Shown here in pieces: positions 4,905 to 5,070 of a DNA stretch of 5,070 nt. The position numbers were made by a program, and so were the translations under genes. The first letter of the stretch is position 1. Every line of letters begins with the position of its first letter. Location of the stretch: assembly GCA_964442605.1 (NCBI GenBank), contig CAYTZR010000065.1, positions 1-5,070 of the forward strand. Reading direction: 5' to 3'. The DNA comes from Monoglobus sp964442605 (GTDB lineage: Bacteria > Bacillota > Clostridia > Monoglobales > Monoglobaceae). Under the pieces are notes generated by a model that searched no databases, was not told the origin of the DNA, and saw nothing but the letters and a program-made list of their open reading frames with translations.

Positions 4905-5070
4905 ACCGAAACAGTACCGACAGAAGAATCTTTAAAATGGTTTTTTTCGTTTAAAACACAAATGATGTTTAGCTTTATGCTCGTAAACGAGAAAAATCCA
5001 TTAAAGATTTGTAAACACTGCAACACCGTGTTCAAGGCAAGCAGACCGAGCGCGGTATTTTGCAGCCCGA
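4887..5070 (+). pseudogene. C-terminal part of a cysteine-motif protein, 5' truncated, runs off the window
   Basis: The plus strand, read from 4887, gives IGIYDKTETVPTEESLKWFF, then FKTQMMFSFMLVNEKNPLKICKHCN, then FKASRPSAVFCSP at the window edge. This has the feel of a real C-terminal domain: a helical segment followed by a CxxC...C cluster resembling small zinc-binding C-termini (KxCKHC ... FCSP, where QCKN usually follows). I recall such tails on uncharacterised proteins of gut Clostridia but cannot name a function. The frame is open upstream to 4767, but that part is antisense to the KilA-N-like remnant and has no credible start, so the N-terminus is missing. Both this piece and the minus-strand piece lack their 5' parts at the same point. 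Confidence 0.5.

Overview
The window looks like chromosomal DNA of an uncultured, low-to-moderate GC Clostridia-type Firmicute, probably a gut Oscillospiraceae/Ruminococcaceae-like spore former. The reasons are strong purine-rich Shine-Dalgarno sites, lysine/DAP synthesis by the aminotransferase (DapL) route, a YlmC/YmxH-type PRC-barrel protein, and a Noc nucleoid-occlusion protein. The lineage is inferred from gene content and no taxonomic marker is present.

Layout. Positions 1-304 hold no convincing gene. They form a GC-rich segment full of inverted repeats, including two near-identical 18-bp GC-rich words and a hairpin that can serve as terminator for the next gene. A minus-strand gene (310-681) encodes a small two-helix membrane protein with a C-terminal zinc ribbon; its presumed leader carries four 13-bp tandem repeats (711-762). 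Positions 763-1030 are intergenic: a short GC-rich island (about 817-905), then an AT-rich stretch with a good sigma-A promoter overlapped by a dyad. Next comes a compact dapF-dapL operon (1031-3197), closed by an intrinsic terminator that abuts the next gene. A 74-aa PRC-barrel gene (3286-3510) and, from its own sigma-A promoter, a noc gene (3648-4568) follow on the plus strand. An inverted repeat at 4591-4619 separates noc from a convergent gene remnant.

How the genes work together. DapL makes LL-diaminopimelate directly from tetrahydrodipicolinate and DapF epimerises it to meso-diaminopimelate, for lysine and for peptidoglycan cross-links. Noc coordinates division with the chromosome, and the YlmC-type protein belongs to a family linked to sporulation and division-region genes. 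The plus-strand genes are therefore ordinary core cell-envelope and cell-cycle genes.

The right edge is different. From 4629 to the end, two 5'-truncated gene remnants face away from each other: the C-terminus of a KilA-N-type protein on the minus strand and the C-terminus of a cysteine-motif protein on the plus strand. They share about 15 bp at their junction. This looks like a rearrangement (or chimeric assembly) between two accessory genes.

I did not find a convincing new multi-gene system. The points most worth checking are the junction at about 4887-4904, the structured segment at 1-304, and the repeat-bearing leader at 711-762.
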